Position numbers and translations under genes: made by a program. Shown one piece after another: positions 17,698-26,512 of a stretch of DNA of 64,000 nucleotides. The notes under the pieces were generated by a model that had not been told where the DNA came from, made no database searches, and saw nothing but the letters and a program-made list of their open reading frames with translations. The stretch comes from Chryseobacterium luquanense. Lineage in GTDB: Bacteria; Bacteroidota; Bacteroidia; Flavobacteriales; Weeksellaceae. The DNA lies in the NCBI RefSeq assembly GCF_026460945.1, contig NZ_JAOVZV010000008.1, positions 124,001 through 188,000 on the forward strand, in the 5' to 3' direction. Every line of letters starts with the position of its first letter. Position 1 is the stretch's first letter.

Positions 17698-18428
17698 CTA
17701 ATATAGTTGATATAAAACTGCAAAAATTACAAAAATTTCTATTCCCATTAAAACATACAAAGCCAATACTCTCCAAAGTAAACCTGGTTTTGAGTATGAT
17801 TTTTTGAAAGCATTCCAAAAAGTAATTGCCGGAAAGAGAATAGAAAGACCGAATATAATTTTGTCGATGAAATTGAAAATCTTTGAAACAGGTTTCCATA
17901 AACCTATCAGACCTACAATATCACTCAACAAAAATAAGATTAAAATTCCTAAAAGACTAACAGTTGCAATGATAAAATGCTCTGCAATGTTGAGCTTTAA
18001 TTTTTTAAAGATCAAATATCCGTTAATTGCCAACATCGGAATGATGACAAACAGTATTATTTTGGAATATTTTGAGAAAAAATCTTTTACATTTGAAATA
18101 TCATCTGAAAGAACCTGAGCCGGATTAAATTGCTCGTAGTAATGATAACTCAAAACATTAAAACCAAAAAGAATCAGTAACAACGATATAAAATTGTTGT
18201 ATCTGATTCTTTTTCCTGAAATATAATCAATCGCCGTTTTACCGGAATGAAATAAATATCTTTTAAAGTTGAGAAAAATTTAGCTTCAACATGCCAAATC
18301 GAATCTAGGATATCATTTTTAATGAGCGAATTAACTGTAATTCTTGCCGTGTCTGAATTCTGTCCGCAATGAGAACAATACTCACCGGAGAGAAAATGAT
18401 CGCAATTCAGACAAGTTTTATTGCTCAT
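17698..18428 (-). pseudogene. DUF3667 membrane protein gene, frameshifted
   Basis: Two overlapping minus-strand frames together form one protein. 18174-18428 encodes the DUF3667 N-terminus with two CxxC knuckles (CLNCDHFLSGEYCSHCGQN), ending abnormally after FIPVKRRL. From about base 18240 the +1 frame continues as expected for the family (KTAIDYISGKRIRYNNF), then several membrane segments down to 17698. One missing base near CCGGTAAAACGG, for example GGG shortened to GG to give the usual PGK, explains the break. A restored product would be about 243 residues. It may be a true pseudogene, programmed slippage or a sequencing error. Confidence 0.8.
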
Positions 18429-18438
18429 TTTAATTCAT

Positions 18439-18723
18439 TCAAGTAAAATTTTCTGTAAATATTGGATACCCTATCAAATATAAAAGAATAACCGAATCTA
18501 TCGCTATCAAAATTTTGGTTAAAATAAATTTCTGACTTTTTACGATATGCTTTTCAAAATAATAGTTGAATACAAAAAGTAAAGCGGGTATTAAAAATAT
18601 AAAAGCCTTTTTCTTAGCAACTTCCGTAACAGATTCTATTACTCTGAAATATTGCCAATACAATCCTATGAAGAAAAAGATAATTAAAACATTTATTAAT
18701 ATCAGAATTACTTTTTTAATCAT
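18439..18723 (-). CDS. Small membrane protein, unknown
   Basis: 94 residues with three hydrophobic segments (about 4-24, 41-55 and 68-88) separated by short basic loops. I recognise no family. It lies 10 bp upstream of the broken DUF3667 gene and 1 bp downstream of the glycosyltransferase gene on the same strand, so it is probably translated from the same transcript. Confidence 0.6.
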   Translation of the reverse strand: MIKKVILILINVLIIFFFIGLYWQYFRVIESVTEVAKKKAFIFLIPALLFVFNYYFEKHIVKSQKFILTKILIAIDSVILLYLIGYPIFTENFT

Positions 18724-18724
18724 T

Positions 18725-19675
18725 CTAGATTACTTCGTCGATATTATAATTCTTATGTTCTCTGTTGGTTCTGATAATCATTTCGCCTAAAAATCCTGCA
18801 ATGAAAAGCAAAGTTCCCATCAACATCATCGTTAAAGCAATAAAAAACCAAGGATTATTCGTAATCAAATGTCCGTAAATTCCTCTTGCAACATCGATTA
18901 ATTTTGAAACTCCCAGCCAAAACGCAGAAAGAAAACCGACGATAAACATAATCGTTCCAACAGCTCCGAAAAAATGCATTGGTCTTCCTCCAAATCTGCT
19001 TACAAACCAAAGTGTTACCAAATCTAAAAATCCACGAACGAATCTTTCGGTTCCGAACTTTGAAGTACCGTAAGGTCTAGCCTGATGCGGAACTTCTTTC
19101 TCTGTAATTCTTCTGAAACCTGCATTAGCAGCCAAAACAGGAATGTAGCGGTGCATATCGCCATAAACATCAATCGATTTTACGACTTGTTTTTTATATG
19201 CTTTCAGACCACAGTTGAAGTCATGTAAATACACTCCGGAAACTTTTCTTGCTGCTGCGTTGAACAGTTTTGAAGGTACATTTTTGGTCATCACATTGTC
19301 AAAACGTTTCTTTTTCCAACCTGAAACGATATCATAATTATCTTCAATCACCATTCTGTACAGTTCAGGAATTTCTTCCGGAAAATCCTGTAAATCGGCA
19401 TCCATTGTAATAATTACATCACCGTTGGTTCTTGCAAAAGCTGCGTGTAAAGCTTGCGATTTTCCATAATTTTTGGAAAATTTTATTCCGTGGATTTGAG
19501 GATGTTGCACTTTCAGATTCTCAATAATGCTCCACGATAAGTCTGTACTTCCGTCGTCGATAAACCAAACTTCATATGAGAAGTTGCTGGTTTTGCAAAC
19601 GTTATCAATTCTTGAAAAAAGTTCTTCCAAAGATTCTTCCTCGTTCAGTAACGGAATAACTATAGATAAATTCAT
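18725..19675 (-). CDS. GT2-family glycosyltransferase (polyprenyl-phosphate sugar type)
   Basis: 316 residues. The N-terminal GT-A domain shows the nucleotide-sugar Asp pair (IDDGSTDLSW), the DxD-type motif in DADLQDFPEE and the acceptor-side segment SGWKKKRFD. Two C-terminal membrane segments (about 235-260 and 275-300) match the GtrB/ArnC/DPM1 group, which loads a sugar onto undecaprenyl phosphate at the inner membrane. It is co-directional with the DUF4199 gene 17 bp upstream, an arrangement common in Bacteroidota. Confidence 0.88.
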   Translation of the reverse strand: MNLSIVIPLLNEEESLEELFSRIDNVCKTSNFSYEVWFIDDGSTDLSWSIIENLKVQHPQIHGIKFSKNYGKSQALHAAFARTNGDVIITMDADLQDFPEEIPELYRMVIEDNYDIVSGWKKKRFDNVMTKNVPSKLFNAAARKVSGVYLHDFNCGLKAYKKQVVKSIDVYGDMHRYIPVLAANAGFRRITEKEVPHQARPYGTSKFGTERFVRGFLDLVTLWFVSRFGGRPMHFFGAVGTIMFIVGFLSAFWLGVSKLIDVARGIYGHLITNNPWFFIALTMMLMGTLLFIAGFLGEMIIRTNREHKNYNIDEVI

Positions 19676-19692
19676 TTAATTTTAATAAAAAA

Positions 19693-20289
19693 TTATGCTT
19701 GATTAACGACTTCCTGATGGTTTGTTTTCTTTCTGAAAAACGCCCCGAAAAAGACAGACAAAACTACGTAAAATATAAGTATTGCTGCAAAATATCCCGA
19801 AAAATGACTCAGTGTCAACATATCTTTGTTTTTTATTGTTGCAGGATCAAACCTCTGAAGACTTTCCTGATATTTCTGCTCCAATTCGTCAATGTCTTTT
19901 TGATGCTTTAAAATTTGCTTTGCAGACTGATATTCTTTGTCTAATTCAGATTTTTGTCTTGCCACATATTGATAGTTCAACAGTTTTTTTGCATCAATAT
20001 CGATGAAATTTAAGAAGGTGAAAATGCTTACAATCGATAAAATTCCGCCAATAAACATTGGAACGAAAGCTCTTTTAAAAGCTTCTTTAAAATTCATTTG
20101 ATGTTTATTCCAGTGAGATTTTACAGACCAAAAGGCAAATAAAACGTAGAGAACAGGTAAAACAAACGCATTGACTTTCAATGTAGTATCAAAATATTCA
20201 ACTCCTGAAAAGAAAGAATACACTACAAAAAAGATAACCATTGTAATGGCATAAAGTAAAATTCCTAAGGTAACTGGACTTTTCGTCAT
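19693..20289 (-). CDS. DUF4199 membrane protein
   Basis: 198 residues with four membrane segments: two near the N-terminus (about 8-28 and 38-58), one near 75-92 and one near 163-185. Between the last two is a charged, probably coiled-coil loop (AKQILKHQKDIDELEQKYQE). This topology, and the position directly before a GT2 gene, fit the DUF4199 family, whose function is unknown. The first gene of this minus-strand operon, it faces the SRP RNA gene across a short promoter region. Confidence 0.75.
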   Translation of the reverse strand: MTKSPVTLGILLYAITMVIFFVVYSFFSGVEYFDTTLKVNAFVLPVLYVLFAFWSVKSHWNKHQMNFKEAFKRAFVPMFIGGILSIVSIFTFLNFIDIDAKKLLNYQYVARQKSELDKEYQSAKQILKHQKDIDELEQKYQESLQRFDPATIKNKDMLTLSHFSGYFAAILIFYVVLSVFFGAFFRKKTNHQEVVNQA

Positions 20290-20410
20290 AATTCTGATTT
20301 TTAGAAAATTTCTTAAAAAATATTGGTCTAAATTTCAGCGTTTTAGCTTTAATAAAGGCTTTTTTGAAGATTTTTTCTGTAATAATATTTTTAAGTTTAA
20401 AATAAGTTCC

Positions 20411-20418
20411 TATCTTTG
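20411..20418 (+). promoter_or_regulatory. -7 box of the SRP RNA promoter
   Basis: TATCTTTG fits TAnnTTTG exactly and ends 5 bp before the first paired base of the RNA, the right spacing for transcription to start at about 20423-20425. A T-rich stretch near 20388-20392 is at the -33 position but is not a clear TTTG. Confidence 0.7.
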
Positions 20419-20422
20419 CAAC

Positions 20423-20514
20423 GGCAAGTCCTAAACAACCAGCTCCTGAGAATCCTCCAGGGTGGGAACGCAGCAAAGGTAATTGGTTGAGCGGTGTGAT
20501 TTAGGTAGCTTGCC
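20423..20514 (+). ncRNA. ffs: Small signal recognition particle RNA (4.5S type)
   Basis: The sequence folds as one long hairpin: GGCAAG/CTTGCC, CCTAAA/TTTAGG and CAACC/GGTTG pair in order. The apical part, CCTCCAGGGTGGGAACGCAGC, carries the Ffh-binding internal-loop signature (purine-rich GGGAACGCAGCAAAGG, comparable to GGAAGGAAGCAGCC of Escherichia coli 4.5S). A perfect -7 box precedes it and a T-run follows at 20516. It binds Ffh to target membrane proteins co-translationally. No protein is encoded here. Confidence 0.85.
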
Positions 20515-20532
20515 ATTTTTTTTATTTTATAG

Positions 20533-20580
20533 AAAAGAGATTAAGATGATTTTATTAAAATTACTTAATCTCTTTTTTTT
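20533..20580. terminator. Intrinsic terminator between SRP RNA and metallo-hydrolase gene
   Basis: Stem AAAAGAGATTAAG (20533-20545) pairs with CTTAATCTCTTTT (20564-20576), with A-run and T-run on opposite sides. It can stop the SRP RNA transcript and the minus-strand gene ending at 20583. Confidence 0.8.
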
Positions 20581-20582
20581 GT

Positions 20583-21269
20583 TTATATATCGAAGCTTTC
20601 GCCCAATTTAGGTAAAACTAGTTCTATATTTTTATCAGCAAAATGTTTCGTTGCGCTATCATGATTAATTTCAATTGCTGGGAAAGTATCAAAATGACAT
20701 CCTATAACTTTCGGAGTTTTTAATAATTCTGAAGCTGCGAAAGCTGCTTTTCTAGCACACATCGTGTAATGCCCACCAATCGGAAGGATTGATAAGTCTA
20801 AATTTCCGTACAAAGCCGAAAACAACTGCATATCTGCCATTACTCCGGTATCTCCAGCTAAATATACATTTTTCCCTTCCGGAAGTCTGAAAATATACCC
20901 TACAGGAACTCCACCATAAGTTCCGTCAGGAAACGAACTTGTATGATGAGCCGGAACCATAGAAATTTTTAAATCATCGATTTTTGCTGATCCTCCTAAG
21001 TTCACATCATCTGTATTTTTAGCATTTTTAAAATAAGCACAGATTTCGGGTTGACCGATAATTGTAGCTTCAGGATAATGTTGCAAAACTTCTCCTACAT
21101 CAGCAATATGATCTCCATGAGCGTGAGTCAACAAAATATAATCGATTTTCTGAGCTGTAATATCAAAACCTGATTCTGCTTTTTTGTAATTATAAAAAGG
21201 ATCACATAAAATCGTTTTGTCTTTATACGTGAACAAGAAACAGTTTTGTCCTAAGTATTGTATTTTCAT
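20583..21269 (-). CDS. Metallo-beta-lactamase-fold hydrolase (UPF0173 type)
   Basis: 228 residues. Zinc motifs are LLTHAHGDHIAD (HxHxDH), the Asp in YLAGDTGVMAD and the late His in IGCHFDTFPAIEIN. The compact length without extra domains is that of the UPF0173 metal-dependent hydrolases, whose substrate is unknown. It is the last gene of the minus-strand menaquinone neighbourhood, separated from the SRPBCC gene by an AAACGCAAAG repeat. Confidence 0.85.
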   Translation of the reverse strand: MKIQYLGQNCFLFTYKDKTILCDPFYNYKKAESGFDITAQKIDYILLTHAHGDHIADVGEVLQHYPEATIIGQPEICAYFKNAKNTDDVNLGGSAKIDDLKISMVPAHHTSSFPDGTYGGVPVGYIFRLPEGKNVYLAGDTGVMADMQLFSALYGNLDLSILPIGGHYTMCARKAAFAASELLKTPKVIGCHFDTFPAIEINHDSATKHFADKNIELVLPKLGESFDI

Positions 21270-21314
21270 TTTTAATTTATTTTTTGAATATTGCTAAAAA
21301 ATATTTTTTATTTT

Positions 21315-21391
21315 AAACGCAAAGAGCACAAAGTTTTTTTTAATTGATTCGACGTTTTTAAGTTCGCAAAGGCGTTTCACTCAGCAAAGTT
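21315..21391. repeat. Dispersed AAACGCAAAG element, copy 1
   Basis: Starts AAACGCAAAGAGCACAAAG, then a T-run and a variable centre, and ends AAGTTCGCAAAGGCGTTTC and AGCAAAG. Related copies lie at 40469-40543 and 51979-52050. The order (AAACGCAAAG, T-run, TTTTTAAGTTCGCAAAGGCG) is shared by copies 1 and 2. Confidence 0.75.
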
Positions 21392-21398
21392 TTGAAAA

Positions 21399-21845
21399 CT
21401 ATTTCGATGGAAATTTATCTTCAATCAATCTCAGGTTAATTCCATGTTCAAGATAGGCTTTGCAACCATCTAAAACTGTTGTAAAACCTCCCGTATTATC
21501 ATTGATTATTGCTAAAAGGTCGTCTTCGATTTGAAAATATCCGTAACTTTTGATGATGACAAGAGTTCCTTTTTCCATTTCTTTAAATTCATAATCAACG
21601 TTGGTTGCAGGACTTCCCCACTGTGTTTTTATCAGTTGATTTGGAATAATCTGATGAACTTTCACTTCAGATTTCGCACCGCACATTTCCCATTCCCAAA
21701 GAATTGTTTTGCCTTCTTCTAGCTTTCCGCTTGATTTGGTAAACCAAAAATTGGTTGTGATTTCCGGATTTATAAATGCTTCAAAAACTTCATTGATTGG
21801 TTTTCTGATTAACATTTGAGCTTGAACAAATATTTTAGTTTCCAT
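21399..21845 (-). CDS. SRPBCC/AHSA1-family protein
   Basis: 148 residues, START/Bet v1-like fold. Family marks are the N-terminal IRKPINEVFEAFINPE, the central TILWEWEM strand and the C-terminal helix that begins GGFTTVLDGCKAYLEHG. AHSA1-type proteins bind hydrophobic ligands or chaperone partners; the ligand is not known here. It begins 10 bp after the menA stop and probably shares that transcript. Confidence 0.8.
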   Translation of the reverse strand: METKIFVQAQMLIRKPINEVFEAFINPEITTNFWFTKSSGKLEEGKTILWEWEMCGAKSEVKVHQIIPNQLIKTQWGSPATNVDYEFKEMEKGTLVIIKSYGYFQIEDDLLAIINDNTGGFTTVLDGCKAYLEHGINLRLIEDKFPSK

Positions 21846-21855
21846 AACAGAAAAT

Positions 21856-22785
21856 TTAACTGAAATAATTAAGACCTATAGCCGTTAAAACAGCCATCAT
21901 CAAAGTCGTAATTCCTACCTGTTTCAAAAATGGATCGAGTTGTTTTGGTTCTTTTACAGCCATAATGTTTCTTCTAAGTTTCATAATCGGAATCAACAAA
22001 ATCATTACAATAAACACGTAATAATTTTGCATCTGAATAAAATTATTAATTCCTAAAAACACAAGAATCAGAATTAAAGGAAGTTGTAATAAAACCATTT
22101 CATAGATCATTGCATTTTTAAATCCTATTCTCAATGCAAGACTATTTTTTCCTGATAATCTGTCGCTTTCAATATCTCTCATGTTATTCAGATTAAGAAC
22201 TGCCATACTCATCATTCCAATCGCTGTTCCCGGTAAAAGAATATCCCAAGAAAACGTTTTTGTAAACAGAAAATAACTTCCGCAAACCGAAACCAAACCA
22301 AAGAATATAAATACGAAAACATCACCCAATCCCATATATCCGTAAGGTTTTTTACCAACTGTATAGCCGATTGCCGCCAAAATACTTGCTACTCCCAATC
22401 CGATAAAAATATAAAATTCATTCATATATTCAGGTATAAAAGCAATGTATAAAAGGGCAATTGTTGCTACAAAAGATAAAATTGAGAACAAAATCACTGC
22501 ATTTTTCATTTGTTTTGCTGTAATTCTTCCTGATGCGACCGCTCTAGCTTCAGCTTCCCCAATTCTTTTCGCATCAGTACCTTTTACGCCATCTCCGTAA
22601 TCATTCGCATAGTTTGATAAAACCTGATACAGTAAAGTCACTAAAAGTGCCAAAGCAAAGATTTTCCAATCCCAAATTCCTCCATCTTCTTTGAGTCTCC
22701 ATTTTGCAATGAAAGAGCCCATTATAATTCCGCTTAATGATAACGGCAATGTTCTAAGCCTTGCGGCTTTTATCCAATCGTTCAT
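21856..22785 (-). CDS. menA: 1,4-dihydroxy-2-naphthoate polyprenyltransferase
   Basis: 309 residues from the Met at 22785, which begins MNDWIKAARLRTLPLSLSG; the open frame extends 16 codons further but the family normally starts here. UbiA-type membrane enzyme with about nine helices. The first Asp-rich motif is NDYGDGVKGTD, the second NNMRDIESDRLSG. It joins DHNA to a polyprenyl tail to make demethylmenaquinone. menB lies four genes upstream on the same strand, which supports the assignment. Confidence 0.92.
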   Translation of the reverse strand: MNDWIKAARLRTLPLSLSGIIMGSFIAKWRLKEDGGIWDWKIFALALLVTLLYQVLSNYANDYGDGVKGTDAKRIGEAEARAVASGRITAKQMKNAVILFSILSFVATIALLYIAFIPEYMNEFYIFIGLGVASILAAIGYTVGKKPYGYMGLGDVFVFIFFGLVSVCGSYFLFTKTFSWDILLPGTAIGMMSMAVLNLNNMRDIESDRLSGKNSLALRIGFKNAMIYEMVLLQLPLILILVFLGINNFIQMQNYYVFIVMILLIPIMKLRRNIMAVKEPKQLDPFLKQVGITTLMMAVLTAIGLNYFS

Positions 22786-22847
22786 AATTGTAATTGATAA
22801 GAGATAATTGATTAATGATATATTGATCATCATTAATTAATCACCAT

Positions 22848-24347
22848 TTATTTTTTTTGTATCTCTATTTTATAGATGCAGTAATTCAACAATTTTTTAA
22901 GCTTTATAAAGTTTAAAGCAACTATTTTGAATCGTCCAGCAGAGGTATAAAAAGTGATACTTCCCAAGTTTGTTTTTCTTTGCCAAAAATACTGAGAAAT
23001 TTTCACAGTCTGAAGCTTTTCTATCTCGAAAGTTCGGTTATCAATGTCCCAAATTCCTGATTTTAATCGGATAAATCTTTCGCTATAGAATAATTTTAAG
23101 TTTTTGAAATAAATCAGGATGAAAATTTCAACTATAACAATATAAATAATCGTTAAGAACCAATACTTTAATAATAAATTTTCATCAATAATGAAAAATA
23201 AAACCAAAGGCAAAATGATAAACTGAAAAGTATTGACAATGATTAATCTGAAATTTGGCTTTAAACAATTTTCGAAAACAGGATTTTCTTTCCAAATTGT
23301 AGAAATTAATTTTGCCTTTTCATCATTTGAAATTCCGGGAACGGCAGAAATATTTTTCTCTTCTTCGTTTTTACCGATTTGAAGAAATTTCACAAAAGAA
23401 ATCTTCATTTTTTTCTGAATCCAGTTCTGAGTTTCAGTAATGACCTGAACTTTTGATTTATTAACGATTGAATTTCGAGTCGTAAACAAACCATATTCAA
23501 AAGAAAAGCTCTGATTGTTTTCGGTGATTTTAAAATTGAAATATTTGATTAAAGTTTTAACCGAATTAATAATGATACCTAAAATAATTACAGCTAAAAC
23601 AATTCCCAAAATCATAGGAATTGAGAAAGCAAGAAACTGAGATTCGATGGTGTCATAATCCAATTTTATATCAATTTCTACTTTTTGTAGCAAATTATTG
23701 ATTTCAGAAAAACCGTAAATCAGCAAACTTACCAACGCCAAAAAACTTTGAATATAATTGGCAGTAATGCCATATTTTAAAATACTCAGTGTAGAAATTT
23801 TAAAACAACGAACATTCTTAACAGTCTCATTTTTGGTGATTTCAATACTTTCTTCTAAAGTATTTTCGAGTTTTGATTCTGCTAGTAGGTATTTCTTTAA
23901 ATCAACCGCATTTTGTTTTGTCAAAGCCGAAATTTTCACTTCTTTTTCAGAACTTCCGGGAGTATCGATTTCAAGTTTATAAATATTAAAAAACCGATGT
24001 ATAAAAGGTTGAGAAATATTAACTTCCTGAATATTTTCTTTTTTAATTTTAGTAACCGATTTATTGATTATTCCTTCATGGATAACAAACTCTTCGTTTT
24101 CTTTGTCGATGTAATATCTAAAATTATAATATTGTAAAACTGCAGCAACAATTAAAACAGCGAGTCCCGCAAGAATCGCAAGAATAATCATCCATGACTC
24201 TACCCTATCTTTTTTCACGAAAAAAAGAATGACAAAAACCCATAAACTTTTGATGACCATTCCAACATTGTATAGGAAAAGGAGAACAATACCGGTTTTG
24301 GATTGTCTTTGAGGCTGAAAAAAAGAATTATGCATTTTCTCCTCCAT
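22848..24347 (-). CDS. Bacterial PH-domain membrane protein (YdbT-like, three PH domains)
   Basis: 499 residues with paired membrane helices followed by bPH2 (DUF304) modules. Helices lie near 19-70, 195-260 and 365-405. PH-type strands are visible as YYIDKENEEFVIHEGIINKS, FSFEYGLFTTRNSI and FYSERFIRLKSGIWDIDNRT, each followed by the KIxxxQ-type strand (KIKKENIQEVNISQ). The start overlaps the end of the YdbS-like gene by 20 bp (or 8 bp if the Met at 24335 is used), so the two are translationally linked. Such pairs occur widely; their role at the membrane is unclear. Confidence 0.82.
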   Translation of the reverse strand: MEEKMHNSFFQPQRQSKTGIVLLFLYNVGMVIKSLWVFVILFFVKKDRVESWMIILAILAGLAVLIVAAVLQYYNFRYYIDKENEEFVIHEGIINKSVTKIKKENIQEVNISQPFIHRFFNIYKLEIDTPGSSEKEVKISALTKQNAVDLKKYLLAESKLENTLEESIEITKNETVKNVRCFKISTLSILKYGITANYIQSFLALVSLLIYGFSEINNLLQKVEIDIKLDYDTIESQFLAFSIPMILGIVLAVIILGIIINSVKTLIKYFNFKITENNQSFSFEYGLFTTRNSIVNKSKVQVITETQNWIQKKMKISFVKFLQIGKNEEEKNISAVPGISNDEKAKLISTIWKENPVFENCLKPNFRLIIVNTFQFIILPLVLFFIIDENLLLKYWFLTIIYIVIVEIFILIYFKNLKLFYSERFIRLKSGIWDIDNRTFEIEKLQTVKISQYFWQRKTNLGSITFYTSAGRFKIVALNFIKLKKLLNYCIYKIEIQKK

Positions 24348-24876
24348 CTTCTCTATTTTCCTTTAAAATACTTCCACGGATATGATTATTGATTCCTTCT
24401 GCAACTTCTTCCGGTAAACCATTGATAGTGAGATCTCCGCCATTGACACCTGCTGTAAAAACAGAAACTGATTTTAACTGTAAGATTTTAGAAAACCAAC
24501 CCTGCTCTACTTTGATGTGCTGAATTCTATTGAAAGGAACAATCATTAAAGTTCGTTTCAACCAGCCGTGTTGATATACTAAATCGTGCTCACGAATTGC
24601 ATATTTTCTGAATTTAAAACCGATTAAAGTATTTAGAAATAGAAAAGCAATGATCACAAAAACTCCGATAATAATTGCCCAAAACTGAATTTCACTTAGA
24701 TCAAAATAAAAGAAATAAAAAGCGATACTAACGATGCCAACTAAAAAAATAGAGAACAAAGCAATATTCAATAAAATAATCTTAAGGTATTTTGGCGAGA
24801 CCGCTGTCAGTTTTAAATCACTAAAATCAGGAATTTCTAGGTCAAAAATCTGATGGTTTTGAAAGTTTTGATTCAT
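24328..24876 (-). CDS. Bacterial PH-domain membrane protein (YdbS-like)
   Basis: 182 residues. Two membrane helices (about 33-55 and 62-82) precede a single bPH2 domain (FRKYAIREHDLVYQHGWLKR, then VPFNRIQHIKVEQGW, then SVFTAGVNGGDLTINGLP). This is the standard partner of the larger protein encoded immediately downstream. It is set within the menA-menB neighbourhood, but nothing in the sequence ties it to quinone synthesis. Confidence 0.83.
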   Translation of the reverse strand: MNQNFQNHQIFDLEIPDFSDLKLTAVSPKYLKIILLNIALFSIFLVGIVSIAFYFFYFDLSEIQFWAIIIGVFVIIAFLFLNTLIGFKFRKYAIREHDLVYQHGWLKRTLMIVPFNRIQHIKVEQGWFSKILQLKSVSVFTAGVNGGDLTINGLPEEVAEGINNHIRGSILKENREDGGENA

Positions 24877-24956
24877 AATGTGAAAAGCTCTCGCTGATTT
24901 TGCAGATGACGCAGATTTTTTATCATTAATATCTGCAAATTATTAGGAAAGATAAA

Positions 24957-25595
24957 TTAAATATTAAAACTTAGTTTTGGTCTGAGCATAGCACAGTAAA
25001 TTAACATTAGAAAGCCGAAAATAAGATAATACGATTCTTTTGGAGAATAGTGAATAAGTTTGTTCCAGAAGTTTGATGTTCTGTAATTGTAGTCATTCAT
25101 ATCAAATAATCCAGTTCCACAACCTATTCTTCCATCTATTCCGTAAAAAACATCATTATCTGCTTTTCGGTAGAGAACGTAAAAACTATTGGTTTCATCC
25201 ATATCAAAACCATATCTTTCCTGTTTTGTTTTTAATGAGATGTTGAGTAAATTAACGATATCTGCGTAAACATTTTTGTCGGAAAGCTGAAATCTTATAC
25301 CGGTTTGATCAATATCATTTTTTGCTAACTTATTAATTTCTTTGATGAAATTTTCTTCAGTTTTTGTATCAAAACCAGGCTTTACATTGATTGTTTTGTA
25401 AGTCCAACCTTCTTTCGGAACTTGCGTATATTCTGGAATTTTCTCCCCCTTTTTAGCTTTATAAGGAAGTCCAATATCCAATACTCTCATGTTCATTTGA
25501 TTATAAACAGGATTTGCATAATACAGAAATAAAAGAGGAATTATAAGCGCACTGATCATTCCGGCAACATAATATATTTTTTTATGCTTTCTCAT
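24957..25595 (-). CDS. Hypothetical protein with two membrane segments
   Basis: 212 residues from the Met at 25595 (MRKHKKIYYVAGM), which puts a basic segment before the first membrane helix; the frame stays open 19 codons upstream without a better start. The first helix is near residues 11-29, the second near 184-203, and the 150 residues between should be outside the cytoplasm. The loop has GIDGRIGCGTGLFD and shows no family I know. It lies between the PH-domain genes and menB. Confidence 0.6.
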   Translation of the reverse strand: MRKHKKIYYVAGMISALIIPLLFLYYANPVYNQMNMRVLDIGLPYKAKKGEKIPEYTQVPKEGWTYKTINVKPGFDTKTEENFIKEINKLAKNDIDQTGIRFQLSDKNVYADIVNLLNISLKTKQERYGFDMDETNSFYVLYRKADNDVFYGIDGRIGCGTGLFDMNDYNYRTSNFWNKLIHYSPKESYYLIFGFLMLIYCAMLRPKLSFNI

Positions 25596-25630
25596 TTCAA
25601 TTAATTTAGACTTCCCTAAAATTACAAAAT

Positions 25631-25660
25631 AATAGGTAATGAAATCACTCATTACCTATT
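25631..25660 (-). terminator. Probable terminator after menB
   Basis: Perfect 12-bp stem AATAGGTAATGA/TCATTACCTATT with loop AATCAC, 16 bp past the menB stop. The T-tail is interrupted (TATTATTTTG), so termination may be partial. A related GTAATGAG word recurs upstream of menB near 26579-26610. Confidence 0.6.
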
Positions 25661-25675
25661 ACCCATTCTTTATAT

Positions 25676-26512
25676 TTAAGAAATCCACTGATCTTTTCCG
25701 AAATCCGGTTTTCTTTTTTCAAGGAAAGCATTTCTGCCTTCTTTTGCTTCTTCTGTCATGTATGCTAATCGGGTTGCTTCACCGGCAAAAACTTGCTGGC
25801 CAACCATTCCGTCGTCAGTAAGGTTCATTGCAAACTTCAGCATTCTGATAGAAGTTGGAGATTTTGCTAAAATTTCCTGAGCCCATTCGTAAGCGGTATC
25901 TTCAAGCTCATCGTGTGGAATTACTGCATTCACCATTCCCATATCGAAAGCTTCCTGGGCAGAATAATTCCTTCCTAAAAAGAAAATCTCACGTGCTTTT
26001 TTCTGACCTACCATTTTCGCCAAATAAGCAGAACCGTAACCACCATCAAAACTCGTTACATCAGCATCGGTTTGTTTAAAAATTGCATGTTCTTTACTTG
26101 CTAAAGTTAAATCACAAACTACATGAAGTGAGTGACCGCCACCAACTGCCCAACCCGGAACAACTGCAATTACCGCTTTTGGCATAAAACGGATCAATCT
26201 TTGAACTTCCAGAATATTCAAACGGTGTCTTCCGTCTTCGCCTACATAACCTTGTTGACCTCTTGCTTTTTGGTCGCCTCCGCTACAGAAAGCCCAAACT
26301 CCGTCTTTAGAACTTGGTCCTTCTCCTGAAAGCAAAACCACGCCAATTGACGGATCTTCTGATGCATCATAAAAAGCATCATACAATTCTGAAGTTGTTT
26401 TTGGTCTGAAAGCATTACGGATTTCCGGTCTGTTGAAGGCAATTCTTGCCACACCGTTGCATTTTTTATAAGTAATATCTTCGTATTCCTTTACGGTTTT
26501 CCACTCGATCAT
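25676..26512 (-). CDS. menB: 1,4-dihydroxy-2-naphthoyl-CoA synthase
   Basis: 278 residues, crotonase fold. MenB-specific signatures are the FCSGGDQKARGQQGY loop after the active-site region, WAVGGGHSLHVVCDLT, and DADVTSFDGGYGSAYLAK with the catalytic Asp/Tyr, ending KRKPDFGKDQW. It closes the naphthoate ring from o-succinylbenzoyl-CoA in menaquinone synthesis. Other men genes besides menA are not in the window. It is the first gene of this minus-strand run, with about 200 bp of upstream DNA to a divergent lipoprotein gene. Confidence 0.95.
   Translation of the reverse strand: MIEWKTVKEYEDITYKKCNGVARIAFNRPEIRNAFRPKTTSELYDAFYDASEDPSIGVVLLSGEGPSSKDGVWAFCSGGDQKARGQQGYVGEDGRHRLNILEVQRLIRFMPKAVIAVVPGWAVGGGHSLHVVCDLTLASKEHAIFKQTDADVTSFDGGYGSAYLAKMVGQKKAREIFFLGRNYSAQEAFDMGMVNAVIPHDELEDTAYEWAQEILAKSPTSIRMLKFAMNLTDDGMVGQQVFAGEATRLAYMTEEAKEGRNAFLEKRKPDFGKDQWIS

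Noticed and set aside
20198..20476. Minus-strand open frame over the SRP RNA
   Set aside because: It is antisense to a clear structured RNA and overlaps the DUF4199 start; no start signal or protein-like sequence.
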